In this document: piece by piece, positions 49,427 through 60,535 of the stretch
Numbering within the stretch: the stretch's first letter is position 1
How the letters are laid out: the number at the start of each line of letters is the position of its first letter
NCBI GenBank assembly: GCA_913019965.1
Contig: CAJVZR010000009.1
Coordinates: forward strand, 1-64,000
DNA from: an uncultured Oleispira sp.
GTDB lineage: Bacteria > Pseudomonadota > Gammaproteobacteria > Pseudomonadales > Oceanobacteraceae
Reading direction: 5' to 3'
Length of the DNA stretch: 64,000 bases
Notes under the pieces: model-generated
The model's input: only the letters and a program-made list of their open reading frames with translations
The model's database searches: none
What the model was told of the DNA's origin: nothing
Made by a program: the position numbers and the translations under genes

Positions 49427-50431
49427 TTAGGCCTCTGCGATCAAGGTCGCTCTTAATGGCGCTGGATAGCCTTCCGCTGTTTTCGTTTTATCGTCAGCAT
49501 CTAAGAAATCAGTTAAAGACTGATACTGCATCCACTCCGTTGAACGCTGTTCATCTAGGCTAGTAACATTCTTTTCGACTATTCGAGGGTTCTTAAAACC
49601 AACTCGGCGCGCCCATAATAATAAAGTATCACAACTAGGAAGAAACCAGACGTTACGCATCTGGGCGTAGCGATCTTCTGGCATCAATACCTCACCAAGC
49701 CCGCCTTCGATCACCAACGTTTCCAAGACCAGCTGACCACCAGGCTTTAGCGTATCTTTTAATTCTGTTAGATGATCCAGTGGTGACTTCCGATGGTACA
49801 AAACCCCCATAGAAAAGGTAGTATCGAATGCTTTTAAAGGTCTAGGCACATCTTCCATGCGCAGTGGCAATAGATCGATATTCAACGATTCCTCTTGCCC
49901 AGACTGGGCATATTGCTTAAACGCTTGAAACTGAGCCAAAAACAAACGCGACGGATCAATACCGACGACACGGTGAGCACCGGCCCCTAACATACGCCAC
50001 ATGTGATAACCCGAGCCACAGCCCACATCCAAAATAGTACGCCCTTCTAGTGGTGCCAAGTGGGAGGCTATACGTTGCCATTTCCAATCGCTGCGCCATT
50101 CGGTATCAATGTGCGTCGCAAAAAATTGAAAAGGACCTTTACGCCAAGGGCTTAACTGCTGCAAGCCAGACTTTATTTGAGCATCAACTTCTTCATTGAT
50201 GCTTTCACTGCTTAATTGAATGCGATCTTGCTGAATGTCTCGGCTGACATTATCAATCGCCGGTAAGTTTTCTAGCGCATCTAACCAGCGCTGTTGGTCA
50301 CCGTGCACTTTTTCATTAAAAATCGCGTGCAATTGCTGCGGCAATACTTTGGCCCAAGGCGCTAATAAGCTGCCTTCTTCTGACATCGCGGCTTGAATAT
50401 CGTCAAACCAAGAAAATACATCTACGTTCAT
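49427..50431 (-). CDS. cmoB: tRNA U34 carboxymethyltransferase CmoB
   Basis: WRKGPFQFFATHIDTEWRSDWKWQRI, ILDVGCGSGYHMWRMLGAGA, SMGVLYHRKSPLDHL. Confidence 0.96.
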   Translation of the reverse strand: MNVDVFSWFDDIQAAMSEEGSLLAPWAKVLPQQLHAIFNEKVHGDQQRWLDALENLPAIDNVSRDIQQDRIQLSSESINEEVDAQIKSGLQQLSPWRKGPFQFFATHIDTEWRSDWKWQRIASHLAPLEGRTILDVGCGSGYHMWRMLGAGAHRVVGIDPSRLFLAQFQAFKQYAQSGQEESLNIDLLPLRMEDVPRPLKAFDTTFSMGVLYHRKSPLDHLTELKDTLKPGGQLVLETLVIEGGLGEVLMPEDRYAQMRNVWFLPSCDTLLLWARRVGFKNPRIVEKNVTSLDEQRSTEWMQYQSLTDFLDADDKTKTAEGYPAPLRATLIAEA

Positions 50432-50463
50432 AATGAAGTTCTATTCTGTTAATGACTTAGCGG

Positions 50464-51234
50464 TTACTTAATCGCTAAGTAGGAAGCAAAGTTAAAGCAT
50501 TGATACCAGCGAATGACACGACTGAAACCAGCTTGTTTTAAACGCGCAATATGAGCCTCTTCGGTTTCAGGGATCAGTACGTTTTCGATAGCACTGCGTT
50601 TTTGCGCGATTTCTAATTCGCTATAGCCATTGGCTCGTTTGAAATCTAAGTGCAGCTTATCTTGCAAGGGTTGCTCATCATCGTTGAAACAAATCTTCTC
50701 CGATAAGATTAAAGCACCACCCTCATTCAGACCCGCAGCGATTTGCTGCAATAGCGCTAGGCGTTGTTCTTGGGCGATAAATTGCAGTACGTAATTCAAT
50801 GCGACAACAGAGGCATTCTCAATCGGTCGCGCAGTAATATCGGCACATTCCAACTCAACCTCAACACTCCCCTCATCCAACGCTAAATAATGCCCAGCTT
50901 GCTCAATCATCGCAGCAGAATTATCAATGCCTATAATCTTACAGTTCTGCGCCTTAACCCCATGACGCATCGCGAGCGTAACCGCGCCCAATGAACAGCC
51001 AAGATCGTATAAATGGGTATTATCACGCGCATACTCACCCGCAATCACCCCAGACATAGCAACCGTTTCGGCATAACCGGGCACCGAGCGCTTGATCATA
51101 TCGGGGAAAACTCGAGCCACAGCACTATCAAACGTGAACTGCCCTGCTAACTGCTGGCCAGCACTATCGGCAAATAGGTCGTCTGCAGAACTTAATGAAT
51201 CACTGCTTTTGGGGCGAGAAGGCTTGTCTGTCAT
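50464..51234 (-). CDS. cmoA: Carboxy-SAM synthase CmoA
   Basis: FDSAVARVFPDMIKRSVPGY, LYDLGCSLGAVTLAMRH, NYVLQFIAQEQRLALLQQI. Confidence 0.95.
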   Translation of the reverse strand: MTDKPSRPKSSDSLSSADDLFADSAGQQLAGQFTFDSAVARVFPDMIKRSVPGYAETVAMSGVIAGEYARDNTHLYDLGCSLGAVTLAMRHGVKAQNCKIIGIDNSAAMIEQAGHYLALDEGSVEVELECADITARPIENASVVALNYVLQFIAQEQRLALLQQIAAGLNEGGALILSEKICFNDDEQPLQDKLHLDFKRANGYSELEIAQKRSAIENVLIPETEEAHIARLKQAGFSRVIRWYQCFNFASYLAIK

Positions 51235-51306
51235 GCTGATGGATATCGTTTGGAATTAAGGGAGTTTGCTATTGCTATCATTCTAACGTATCAGACTAAG
51301 GGCTGG

Positions 51307-51603
51307 CTATTTCTTACTAGGTTTCGCTGGGGCTAATCCCATATCGTCTAAGCGCAGTAAGATTTCATACTTTTGTGTACGGGCAACTTCTTGCCAATGC
51401 ACGTCTTGCTGAGCCCCTATAATGGCATAAATGGAATTCAATCCCGTGCCTTTTACCTTTTGCTTTAAGTCCGCATATAACTGAAAGGGGTCGACTTGCA
51501 TAAACTGCTCGACGGATTCAATTCCTACTTGCGCGAGTATTTCTTCACTCTTGGGGCCAAAGCCTTTTAAATCACGCAGTCTGGACAAGGCGAACTTCCT
51601 CAA
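51307..51603 (-). CDS. TfoX C-terminal-domain-like protein
   Basis: LRDLKGFGPKSEEILAQVGIESVEQFMQVDPFQLYADLKQ helix-hairpin-helix TfoX_C pattern. Confidence 0.7.
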   Translation of the reverse strand: MRKFALSRLRDLKGFGPKSEEILAQVGIESVEQFMQVDPFQLYADLKQKVKGTGLNSIYAIIGAQQDVHWQEVARTQKYEILLRLDDMGLAPAKPSKK

Positions 51604-52138
51604 AGTGGTTATTTAAATGCAGCACATGAGCTAAGGCATATTCTTGCTTGGTCAAATTGCCATAAGCAAAGTGTGGCTGTAAATTACCCTGATATTGATC
51701 AAAGCGAAGCAAAGATTGCTTCAACCTAGCTAACCCCTGATACGGATCTTGAGATGCTGAAATGCTCTTTGCTCCAGGAATACCTTCAGCCAATCCATGG
51801 GTCATCTTGCCCCATAAGGCAAACCCTTGGAATGCTAATGTACCCACGGTTTGTTTGAAAAAATCAGACTTATGCTGTGGATAACCATCGATTGAAAATT
51901 CAATACTTTGCGCGGCATGATTAAATATCTGCCCAAGGTCCCACTCGCCTTCGGTGACCAAGCTTTCAACCTGTAAAGAATCTAAAAACGAAAGTAATCG
52001 CTTAATATCCAATGGCTCATTTTTAATATCTTGAGCGAGTATTTCCCCACTGACTCGGGGAACCTGCAATGCCATTGCCGATATTAAGGATAATGATAAA
52101 AATTCACGACGTTTCATTGCTGCTCTCCATGCTATCAC
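51572..52138 (-). CDS. DUF1569-like exported protein
   Basis: KRREFLSLSLISAM export signal; EWDLGQIFNHAAQSIEFSIDGYPQHKS typical of DUF1569. Confidence 0.7.
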   Translation of the reverse strand: MIAWRAAMKRREFLSLSLISAMALQVPRVSGEILAQDIKNEPLDIKRLLSFLDSLQVESLVTEGEWDLGQIFNHAAQSIEFSIDGYPQHKSDFFKQTVGTLAFQGFALWGKMTHGLAEGIPGAKSISASQDPYQGLARLKQSLLRFDQYQGNLQPHFAYGNLTKQEYALAHVLHLNNHFEEVRLVQTA

Positions 52139-53381
52139 TTTTTTCCATTCGGCTTTTATTTTCGACGTTCCCTTGAGGGATTTTCTTTTTAATTCTCACC
52201 CCAAGCTCAACAAACTGATTCGCCGTATTCACTAAATTGCCTCGCCCTAACGCCAGTGAAGAATAAGTTTCATCATAGGTTTTTTGCGCGCTATTGAGCT
52301 GTGTCCCTAGCTTATCCATTTTCTCGACCACTATACGCAAGCGATCGTAAACTTTTCCCGCCTGTTCACTGAGCTCATCTGCACTGCGGCCACGGCGTTC
52401 AATTGCCCACAAACTTTCTACGGTTCGTAAACTGGCCAATAATGTCGTCGGAGTTACCACCACGATGCGTTGATCAAAGGCATCCATAAAGAGCTTCTCA
52501 TCATGCTGAAAAGCGGCCATAAACGCAGGTTCTATCGGCATAAACATAAAAACAAAATCAGGGCTGTGTAAGCTTGGCAACTGTTGATAGGCTTTCGCCG
52601 ATAGACTTTTTATATGGTTACGAATAGCGTCGATATGCTGTTTTAAAAAATGCTGGCTGTCCGTTTCATCTTCTGAATTGATATAGTCGTTATAAGCGTT
52701 AAGAGACACTTTAGCATCAACGATAATGTGCTTACCTTCCGGTAAGTTAATAATGACATCTGGGCGATAGTTCTGTCCGTCATCGGCTTTATGATTTTGC
52801 TCTCGAACATACTCTTCGCCTAAGCGTAAACCCGAGCGTTCTAATACAGTCTCTAAAACAAGTTCGCCCCAATTTCCCTGAGTTTTTTTATCACCCCGCA
52901 ACGCTTTGCTTAACGCACTCGCTTCTTCGGTTATATTTTGGTTCAGGCGATAGAGTTCATTTATTTGGGCTTTTAGTGCTGCGCGATCTTTTGCATCATG
53001 CAGATAAACATCTTCAACTTTTTTCCTCAACCCTTCTAACTGGTCTTTAAAAGGATGCAAAATGGCATCAAGGCCTTGCTTATTTTGCTGCTGTTTTTCG
53101 TTGAATATTTTATTTGAGAGGTTTTCAAAACTTTGTTTTTGCTGATGCTGCTGCTGGCTAAAAGCTTGCTGATCTTGCTGACGTAATTCTTGATAATGTT
53201 GCTGCTGACTCTGCATTTTTTGTTTGAGTAAAGCATTCTCTATTTGCAGCTGCTGGTTCGTCGCCTCAATCTGTTTGCCACCCAACTTTTTACCGATTAA
53301 CAGGCTGCCAAAGCAGCAAGCTAATAACAGCAGTGAAAAGAAGAAAAGCACCATCCATGGTTCTAAAATCAAAGATTCCAC
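52104..53381 (-). CDS. rmuC: DNA recombination protein RmuC
   Basis: N-terminal TM and coiled coil; GNWGELVLETVLERSGLRLGEEYV, DAKVSLNAYNDYINSED. Confidence 0.94.
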   Translation of the reverse strand: MESLILEPWMVLFFFSLLLLACCFGSLLIGKKLGGKQIEATNQQLQIENALLKQKMQSQQQHYQELRQQDQQAFSQQQHQQKQSFENLSNKIFNEKQQQNKQGLDAILHPFKDQLEGLRKKVEDVYLHDAKDRAALKAQINELYRLNQNITEEASALSKALRGDKKTQGNWGELVLETVLERSGLRLGEEYVREQNHKADDGQNYRPDVIINLPEGKHIIVDAKVSLNAYNDYINSEDETDSQHFLKQHIDAIRNHIKSLSAKAYQQLPSLHSPDFVFMFMPIEPAFMAAFQHDEKLFMDAFDQRIVVVTPTTLLASLRTVESLWAIERRGRSADELSEQAGKVYDRLRIVVEKMDKLGTQLNSAQKTYDETYSSLALGRGNLVNTANQFVELGVRIKKKIPQGNVENKSRMEKSDSMESSNETS

Positions 53382-53427
53382 TTAACATTCCTTTTCACTG
53401 GCTATTTTAACGCGTAGTTAGATGAAC

Positions 53428-54516
53428 TTAATCTTGCGAACCAAGCGCGGTAAGCTGCTCTGTTTGGTGCTCACTAATCAGTGGCTTCAAGATGGCACCT
53501 AAGTCACCCTGCATCACTTCGTCTAACTTATACAAGGTTAAGTTAATACGGTGATCTGTTACGCGACTTTGTGGATAGTTATAGGTACGAATACGCTCAG
53601 AACGGTCTCCGCTTCCGACTAGACTTTTACGTTCAGCCGCTTGCTCTGCCTGTTGCTTTTGCAATACGGCATCATTAATTCGGCTCGCCAATACCGTCAT
53701 CGCTTTAGCACGGTTTTTATGCTGAGAACGTTCGTCCTGACACTCAACCACAAACCCTGTTGGGATGTGGGTTAAACGAATCGCGGAATCCGTTTTGTTA
53801 ACGTGCTGACCACCAGAACCCGAGGCACGAAAGGTATCAACTCGAAGATCTGATTTCTTAATTTCAATATCGCCTTCGCCTTCCACTTCAGGCATCACTG
53901 CAACGGTACAAGCCGAAGTATGAACACGCCCTTGAGACTCGGTTTCAGGTACACGTTGAACTCGGTGAGCACCGGATTCAAATTTTAATTGCGAATAAAC
54001 ATCCGTACCCGAGATACGAGCGATGATTTCTTTATAACCACCATGATCGCCATCATTGGTACTTAAAACTTCAACCCGAAAGCCTTGGTTTTCAGCATAA
54101 CGAGAATACATACGATATAAATCGCCAGAGAAGATAGCCGCTTCATCCCCACCCGTACCGGCACGCACTTCCAAGATGACGTTTCGACCATCGTTAGGAT
54201 CTTTAGGTAGCAATAGAATTTGTAATTCGTCTTCTAAACGCTCTAGCGTTGCTTTCGCTGACTTAAACTCTTCTTGACCCATTTCACGCATTTCAGGGTC
54301 TTCGTCTTTTAATAACGCTTCGGCTTCAGCCAAATCGTCTTGTGCTTGAGTAAACGCTTCATAAGCTTGTACTACAGGCTCTAATTCAGCATATTCTTTC
54401 GATAACGCTCGAAATTTATCCTGATTGGAGATAATTTCATTATCCCCTAACAAGTGGCCGATTTCTTCGTAACGCTCGCTCAAGTGTTCTAATTTATGAA
54501 CTAAAGATTGTTTCAT
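53428..54516 (-). CDS. prfA: Peptide chain release factor 1
   Basis: GGQ motif ([38 protein letters not shown]). Confidence 0.97.
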   Translation of the reverse strand: MKQSLVHKLEHLSERYEEIGHLLGDNEIISNQDKFRALSKEYAELEPVVQAYEAFTQAQDDLAEAEALLKDEDPEMREMGQEEFKSAKATLERLEDELQILLLPKDPNDGRNVILEVRAGTGGDEAAIFSGDLYRMYSRYAENQGFRVEVLSTNDGDHGGYKEIIARISGTDVYSQLKFESGAHRVQRVPETESQGRVHTSACTVAVMPEVEGEGDIEIKKSDLRVDTFRASGSGGQHVNKTDSAIRLTHIPTGFVVECQDERSQHKNRAKAMTVLASRINDAVLQKQQAEQAAERKSLVGSGDRSERIRTYNYPQSRVTDHRINLTLYKLDEVMQGDLGAILKPLISEHQTEQLTALGSQD

Positions 54517-55838
54517 TCTGCTTTATTCTTCTCTTTTATCTCAGTAGCACGAGGTTCGGCATCACTTGAGAGTTGAAATAATTCTTGTACCCAGTCCATG
54601 ACTTCAAGCTGGCCTTCGGCCCCGGCTTGACGCATTTGCTTGGTCGGCGTGTGTAATATTTTATTGGTATAAGTATGCGCAAATTGCTGCAATACCTTGC
54701 TCGGATCATCACCGTTAGCAAGCTGTTTACGCGCCTTGATCAAACATTCATCGCGTAACTCTTCAACATGGCTGCGCAATGAGGTTACCGTTGAGACAAC
54801 ATCGAGTGAACGCAATTCTCGCATAAAACGTTCGACACCCGAAACAATAAGCTGCTCAGCTTGAATTGCAGCATCTTGTCGGGATTTCACATTCTCTTCA
54901 ATAATGTCTTTTAAATCATCCACGGTATAAAGGAAGACATCGTTTAAATCACCGACTTCTTCTTCAATATCTCGCGGTACCGCAATATCCACCATAAATA
55001 CTGGCGCATGACGGCGTTTCTTCAGAGCCCGCTCTACAGTTCCTTTACCCAAGATCGGCAATGGACTGGCAGTAGAAGAGATAACAATATCTGCACGAGG
55101 TAACTCTTGAGCAATATCTTCAAGCAATACGGCTTCGGCATGAAACTGCTCGGCGAGTTTTTGCGCACGAGCCAAGGTACGGTTAGCCACAATGATTTGC
55201 TTGATGCCGGCATCTTTTAAATGCTTGGCAACAAGGTCAATGGTCTCACCGGCACCAATTAATAAAGCCGTGCTCTTACTAAAATCGGAAAAGATGTGCT
55301 TCGCCATACTGACCGCAGCAAAAGCAACGGATACAGGATTTTGGCCAATGGCGGTATTGGTGCGAACTTCTTTTGCCACGCTAAATGTTTGGCGGAATAA
55401 TCGACCCAGATCACTGCCGGTGGTACCCGCCTGCTGAGAAACGGCGAAGGCGGATTTAAATTGCCCTAAGATTTGCGGCTCACCAAGGACTAAAGAATCT
55501 AAGCCACTGGCAACCCGCATCATATGCTGTACAGCATCGGAGTTATGATGAATGTATGACGAATCAAATAGTACCTGTTCATCAACATCATGGTGGCCAC
55601 TAAGCCACGAAAGTATCGATTTTCCAGCAATATCATCGGCATTGGCAAGTTCGTTTTCGTAGGAACAGTATATTTCGGTTCGGTTGCAGGTCGATAGAAT
55701 CGACACTTCAGTCACTGAAGCCAATGATTGCAAGACCTGCTGGAGAACATCCGGCATGGTTGCAGGATCAAAGGAAACCTTCTCACGCACAGCTACTGGA
55801 GCGGTTTTGTGATTTATGCCGAGCGCTATGATACCCAT
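54513..55838 (-). CDS. hemA: Glutamyl-tRNA reductase
   Basis: [27 protein letters not shown], overlaps prfA. Confidence 0.97.
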   Translation of the reverse strand: MGIIALGINHKTAPVAVREKVSFDPATMPDVLQQVLQSLASVTEVSILSTCNRTEIYCSYENELANADDIAGKSILSWLSGHHDVDEQVLFDSSYIHHNSDAVQHMMRVASGLDSLVLGEPQILGQFKSAFAVSQQAGTTGSDLGRLFRQTFSVAKEVRTNTAIGQNPVSVAFAAVSMAKHIFSDFSKSTALLIGAGETIDLVAKHLKDAGIKQIIVANRTLARAQKLAEQFHAEAVLLEDIAQELPRADIVISSTASPLPILGKGTVERALKKRRHAPVFMVDIAVPRDIEEEVGDLNDVFLYTVDDLKDIIEENVKSRQDAAIQAEQLIVSGVERFMRELRSLDVVSTVTSLRSHVEELRDECLIKARKQLANGDDPSKVLQQFAHTYTNKILHTPTKQMRQAGAEGQLEVMDWVQELFQLSSDAEPRATEIKEKNKAE

Positions 55839-56020
55839 TTGAGACGAAATCTGACCTTAAAGATGATGCATATTAACTAAAGAATCACAGTATAACGGGA
55901 AATAAAGACGAAATCTTTTCCACATTCATCTGTCTACCATTATTTCGCCCATAATAAAGACATAACTCTGACTTTTAGCAAGTTTTCAGAGTATGCTATT
56001 GACAGAACAAATGGATAAAG

Positions 56021-57784
56021 ATGGTTATGTTAGTACGGATTTTTAGCCTGATACTGGCTAATAGTATGATGTTGGGATGTTCTTATTTGCCCTTGCAGCC
56101 AGTAAGTGAGCAAGATAGCCTTCCCAATCAAGCTTCAAATACAGAAACGGTGACTGCCGAACAGCCTGTTGTCATTGCTGACGATAAGCCTTTTCCTGCC
56201 CCTACGTTATATTCACTGCTCGTGGCCGAGGTTGCCGGGCAGCGACATCAATATGAAGTTTCATTAGCAAATTACCTCGATCAAGCACGAAAAACACAAG
56301 ATCCCGGTATCGCTGAACGCGCTACCCGCATTGCCCAATATTTGGGCAGCAACCAATTTACACTTGAAGCGGCAAGAATCTGGATTACCAGCGACCCATT
56401 TGAAGCTCAAGCCCATCAAATCCTTGCCCAAGCACTAATGAAAGCCGGTGATTTTTCAACGGCCCTCAACCATATGGAAGCGGTATTAGAATTAGCTGGG
56501 GCCAGCCAATTCGACTACTTGGCTCTGAATGCACAACACTTAAGCCGTGAGGAAAAGCTGAACTTATTAGCTCAGTTTGAAATTTTAAGCCAAAAACACA
56601 GCGACTATGCCCAGCTGTGGATGGCACAAGGAAGCCTATTATTACAACTAGAAGACTACCCAGCTGCGCTCGCTGCTCTCGATAAAGCATTATCGCTGCG
56701 TGAAAAATATACCGCCGCAGCCCTTAGCAAGGCCCGAACTTTACACAAGCTAGGTCGAGCCGAAGAAGCGCTAACCTGGCTCGACAAACTGCATAATAAT
56801 ATGCCTAAACATAAAGGTATTGGGGTATTACGCGCACGTATATTGATTGACTTAAAACGCTTTAGCGAAGCAAGAGCCGCTTTCCAATATCTCGCTCAGC
56901 TTTTTAAGGATGATAATTCGATTCAACTTTCTCTAGGCCTATTACACATGGAGCTAGAAGAGTTTGATGAAGCCATTGCAACACTGAGCGCTCTCACGTT
57001 GCAGGACAGTATTTCAAGTGATTCCTACTTCTATCTCGCTCGCATTGCTGAGCTACAAAATGATGAGCAGAGAGCATTACGTAATTACCGCCAAGTACGA
57101 AAGGGTCGTCAGTTCTTACCTGCACAGTTAAAAGTAGCCGGACTTTTGATTCAGCATGAAGATATCAATGCCGCTAGAGATTACCTTACGCACCGACGCA
57201 GCGAGTTTCCTGATTTTGAAGCTGAACTCGTACAGTTAGAAATTGAATTATTAATCAAACATGACCTTCATACTGACGCTTACCAATTAGCGGATGAAGC
57301 GCTTAAAGTCTCTCCCGATAATATCAACCTGCTTTATAGCCGTGGATTATTAGCCGAGAAGATGGGCAACCTAGCACAATTAGAAACCGATTTACGCCAA
57401 ATCATTAGCTTAAACCCTAAAAATGCTGAAGCGATTAATGCATTGGGATATACCCTAGCCGATAAAACGGATCGTATTGATGAAGCACTATCACTGGTTC
57501 AAGAAGCGCTAGCAATTTCACCTAATAATCCCGCCATTATCGATAGTTTAGGCTGGGTATATTATCGTTTAGGGGATCTATATAAAGCGCTAGAATTATT
57601 ACAGCGTGCTTTCAATGACTTCCCTGACCATGAAGTCGCGGCTCACTTAGGCGAAGTGCTTTGGCAGTTGCAACGTAATGAAGAAGCCCAATCTATTTGG
57701 CAGCAAGGGTTAGAACAAAAACCTGATAGCCCAATTATTAAAGATACTCTGCAACGCTTCGATGTAGAGCCTCCCATTAAGTAA
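56021..57784 (+). CDS. TPR-repeat lipoprotein
   Basis: Lipobox MLGCSYL; multiple TPRs (NALGYTLADKTDRIDEALSLVQEALAISPNNPAIIDSLGWVYYRLGDLYKALELLQRAF). Confidence 0.82.
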   Translation: MVMLVRIFSLILANSMMLGCSYLPLQPVSEQDSLPNQASNTETVTAEQPVVIADDKPFPAPTLYSLLVAEVAGQRHQYEVSLANYLDQARKTQDPGIAERATRIAQYLGSNQFTLEAARIWITSDPFEAQAHQILAQALMKAGDFSTALNHMEAVLELAGASQFDYLALNAQHLSREEKLNLLAQFEILSQKHSDYAQLWMAQGSLLLQLEDYPAALAALDKALSLREKYTAAALSKARTLHKLGRAEEALTWLDKLHNNMPKHKGIGVLRARILIDLKRFSEARAAFQYLAQLFKDDNSIQLSLGLLHMELEEFDEAIATLSALTLQDSISSDSYFYLARIAELQNDEQRALRNYRQVRKGRQFLPAQLKVAGLLIQHEDINAARDYLTHRRSEFPDFEAELVQLEIELLIKHDLHTDAYQLADEALKVSPDNINLLYSRGLLAEKMGNLAQLETDLRQIISLNPKNAEAINALGYTLADKTDRIDEALSLVQEALAISPNNPAIIDSLGWVYYRLGDLYKALELLQRAFNDFPDHEVAAHLGEVLWQLQRNEEAQSIWQQGLEQKPDSPIIKDTLQRFDVEPPIK

Positions 57785-57810
57785 CCTCAGTTTAAGTGAT
57801 CCTTTTAGTA

Positions 57811-58398
57811 ATGAAATTTATATTCATCAGCCTAGTGCTATCATTCAGCCTAGGCCTCACCGGCTGTAGCGTATTCAACTTACAGCAAGATAGCCAAGTC
57901 CTCGAAAGTCAGCTCAATAAAATTCAAAAGTGGCAAGTTCGCGGCAAGCTTTCCGTCGTCAGTCCTGAAGATTCCGCGACCGGCTACCTCACTTGGCTGC
58001 AAGATGACGAAGATTTTGATTTGTTTTTATCCGGCCCTTTTGGTCAAGGCTCTAGTCGCTTAGTCGGTAATAATGGCCAAGCAAGCTTAACTCTACCCAG
58101 CCAAGAACCTGTTCATGCCCCTTCTGCGCAATACCTTATGAATCGTTATTTAGGCTGGGAGTTTCCAGTATTAGATATTCGCTACTGGGTAAAAGGCCAA
58201 GCCAGCCCTCACTCAGCATCCACGGAACAACGCGATAGCATGGGATTATTGGCAGGTTTACAGCAGCATGGCTGGCAAGTTGAATTTTCACGCTATCAGC
58301 GCCAGGAAGACACCTGGCTTCCTGGACGAATCAAAATCAAAGGCCATAACTTTAAATTCATTTTTGCCATTAAAGAGTGGACGATTGATTATGACTAA
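57811..58398 (+). CDS. lolB: Outer-membrane lipoprotein localisation protein LolB
   Basis: Lipobox LTGCSVF; WQVRGKLSVVSPEDSATGYLTWLQD, position before ispE. Confidence 0.88.
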   Translation: MKFIFISLVLSFSLGLTGCSVFNLQQDSQVLESQLNKIQKWQVRGKLSVVSPEDSATGYLTWLQDDEDFDLFLSGPFGQGSSRLVGNNGQASLTLPSQEPVHAPSAQYLMNRYLGWEFPVLDIRYWVKGQASPHSASTEQRDSMGLLAGLQQHGWQVEFSRYQRQEDTWLPGRIKIKGHNFKFIFAIKEWTIDYD

Positions 58399-59275
58399 TA
58401 CTCCATCCAACTGGATCACTGTTCCCGCGCCGGCAAAACTCAACTTAATGCTGCATATCACAGGGCAGCGAAGTGATGGCTACCACGAGTTACAAACCAT
58501 TTTTCAGTTCGTTGATCATGGTGATGAGCTTAGCTTTCGTCTTCGCGATGATAATAAACTAACCCTTAGCCCAGCGGTGGATGGGGTCAACTTCGAAGAT
58601 AATTTAATTACCAAGGCCGCCCGCAGCTTACAAAACCACCCTCAAGCGAAGGATAAAGTGTGCGGCGCTGATATAACCCTCGAAAAAATATTACCCATGG
58701 GCGGAGGACTCGGTGGGGGAAGCTCAAATGCCGCCACCACCATGCTCGCGTTAAATAAATTATGGCAGCTCGACTTATCCTTAGAAGAACTGGCAGTTAT
58801 CGGAGTTAAGCTCGGTGCCGATGTACCTGTCTTTATTAAAGGCCAAGCCTGCTGGGCAGAAGGGGTTGGAGAACTGATTACCCCATTACCCGATCTGGCT
58901 GAAAATTGGTTCTTAGTCGCTTGCCCAAATGCCCATTCCGATACCAAAGAAATTTTTTCGCACAAAGAGTTGACAAGGGACAGCGAGATCCTTAATATGC
59001 GCCACGCACTTGAGGGACAAGCAGCAAACACAGTTAGAAATGACTGTCAGTTAGTTGCCTCGAAACTCAACCCTGAAATTGGTAAGACATTGAATTTGCT
59101 AAACAAATTTGGTTCTGCTAAGATGACTGGGACTGGAGCTTGTGTTTTCTTAAGCTTTGCTTCAGAGAACAAAGCAACGATTGTTGCAAGTAAGCTTCCA
59201 GCTGAATTAAATGCATTTATTGCGAAAGGTACTAACCTTTCTTCTGCACATAAGGTATTATTCGGCTCCGTTTGA
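58391..59275 (+). CDS. ispE: 4-diphosphocytidyl-2-C-methyl-D-erythritol kinase
   Basis: PAPAKLNLMLHITGQRSDGYHELQTIFQF, PMGGGLGGGSSNAATTMLALN; ATG at 58391 overlaps the lolB stop. Confidence 0.95.
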   Translation: MTNTPSNWITVPAPAKLNLMLHITGQRSDGYHELQTIFQFVDHGDELSFRLRDDNKLTLSPAVDGVNFEDNLITKAARSLQNHPQAKDKVCGADITLEKILPMGGGLGGGSSNAATTMLALNKLWQLDLSLEELAVIGVKLGADVPVFIKGQACWAEGVGELITPLPDLAENWFLVACPNAHSDTKEIFSHKELTRDSEILNMRHALEGQAANTVRNDCQLVASKLNPEIGKTLNLLNKFGSAKMTGTGACVFLSFASENKATIVASKLPAELNAFIAKGTNLSSAHKVLFGSV

Positions 59276-59295
59276 AAAAACGGTTTTAAAAAAGT

Positions 59296-59370
59296 TGGGG
59301 TGTCGCCAAGCGGTAAGGCAACGGGTTTTGATCCCGTCATGCGCAGGTTCAAATCCTGCCACCTCAGCCA
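59296..59370 (+). tRNA. tRNA-Gln (TTG anticodon), CCA encoded
   Basis: TGGGGTG...CACCTCA acceptor stem, anticodon loop TTTTGAT, GGTTCAAATCC T-arm, terminal GCCA. Confidence 0.95.
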
Positions 59371-59415
59371 ACTTCTTTCTTATCCATTATTGAAAAAATC
59401 TAAAGGTGACCCATA

Positions 59416-60357
59416 GTGTCCAAACTGATGGTATTTACCGGCAACGCCAATCCTGAATTAGCCAAGCTTGTTGTTGAACGTTTAGATATTCCAATGGGCG
59501 AAATGTCCGTAGGTAAATTCAGTGATGGTGAAATCACTGTTGAAATTAATGAAAATGTGCGTGGTAAAGACGCCTTCATTATTCAACCGACCTGTACTCC
59601 TACCAACGATAACTTGATGGAACTTCTGCTAATGGCAGATGGTTTACGTCGTGCTTCCGCTGCTCGTATTACTGCAGTTGTTCCTTATTTCGGTTATGCA
59701 CGCCAAGATCGTCGTCCGCGTAGTGCTCGTGTGCCAATTAGTGCCCGCGCTGTTGCTGACATGATGGTAGGTGCTGGTATCGACCGCGTATTAACGGTTG
59801 ATTTACACGCCGACCAAATCCAGGGCTTTTTCAGTGTCCCTGTTGATAACGTATACGGTTCGCCAATTTTATTAGATGACATCGCTCGTCAGAAATATGA
59901 AGACCTTGTGGTTGTTTCTCCTGACGTTGGTGGTGTTGTTCGCGCACGTGCTATCGCTAAGCAGTTAAATGTTGATCTAGCGATTATTGATAAGCGTCGC
60001 CCAGAAGCCAACGTTGCCGAAGTGATGAACATCATCGGTGATATTGAAGGTCGTACTTGTGTCTTGGTTGATGACATGGTCGATACGGCAGGCACTTTAT
60101 GCCACGCCGCTGCTGCATTAAAAGAACGTGGTGCAAAAGCCGTTGTTGCTTATTGTACTCACCCAGTTTTATCTGGCCCAGCCATTGATCGTTTGAAGTC
60201 TTCTTCTCTCGATGAATTAGTAGTATCTGATACTATTCCATTGTCTGTAGCCGCACAAAAATCGGGTCGTGTTCGTCAATTAACGATCGCTGGCCTATTA
60301 GCTGAATCAATTCGTCGTGTTAATAACGAAGAATCAATCAGCGCTATGTTTAGATAA
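59416..60357 (+). CDS. prs: Ribose-phosphate pyrophosphokinase
   Basis: [58 protein letters not shown] start. Confidence 0.97.
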   Translation: MSKLMVFTGNANPELAKLVVERLDIPMGEMSVGKFSDGEITVEINENVRGKDAFIIQPTCTPTNDNLMELLLMADGLRRASAARITAVVPYFGYARQDRRPRSARVPISARAVADMMVGAGIDRVLTVDLHADQIQGFFSVPVDNVYGSPILLDDIARQKYEDLVVVSPDVGGVVRARAIAKQLNVDLAIIDKRRPEANVAEVMNIIGDIEGRTCVLVDDMVDTAGTLCHAAAALKERGAKAVVAYCTHPVLSGPAIDRLKSSSLDELVVSDTIPLSVAAQKSGRVRQLTIAGLLAESIRRVNNEESISAMFR

Positions 60358-60434
60358 CTAACGTTTCGCTAGATAATAGTTTAGAAACAACAGTTTCACG
60401 TTAGGGGTTTGGTCGCAAAACTCCTAACAAATAG

Positions 60435-60467
60435 AGAACCTCAGGGGTATTTTACCCTTGGGGTTTT
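60435..60467 (+). terminator. Terminator-like hairpin between prs and rplY
   Basis: GAACCTCAGGGGTATTTTACCCTTGGGGTTTTC. Confidence 0.7.
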
Positions 60468-60535
60468 CTGCACTTAGTCGCTTTAATCTTAATGAAAGAT
60501 GCAGCGATTTTATTTATAGAAGAAAGGAAGACATC

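Noticed and set aside
58642-59352. Minus-strand ORFs opposite ispE (58642-59031, 59047-59352)
   Set aside because: Antisense to ispE, and the second also covers part of the tRNA-Gln gene.
60400-60430. GTTAGGGGTTT...AAAACTCCTAAC hairpin as an attC-like site
   Set aside because: The core-like boxes are in the wrong order for attC (RYYYAAC should come first, GTTRRRY last) and it sits between prs and rplY far from intI; more likely an mRNA hairpin.
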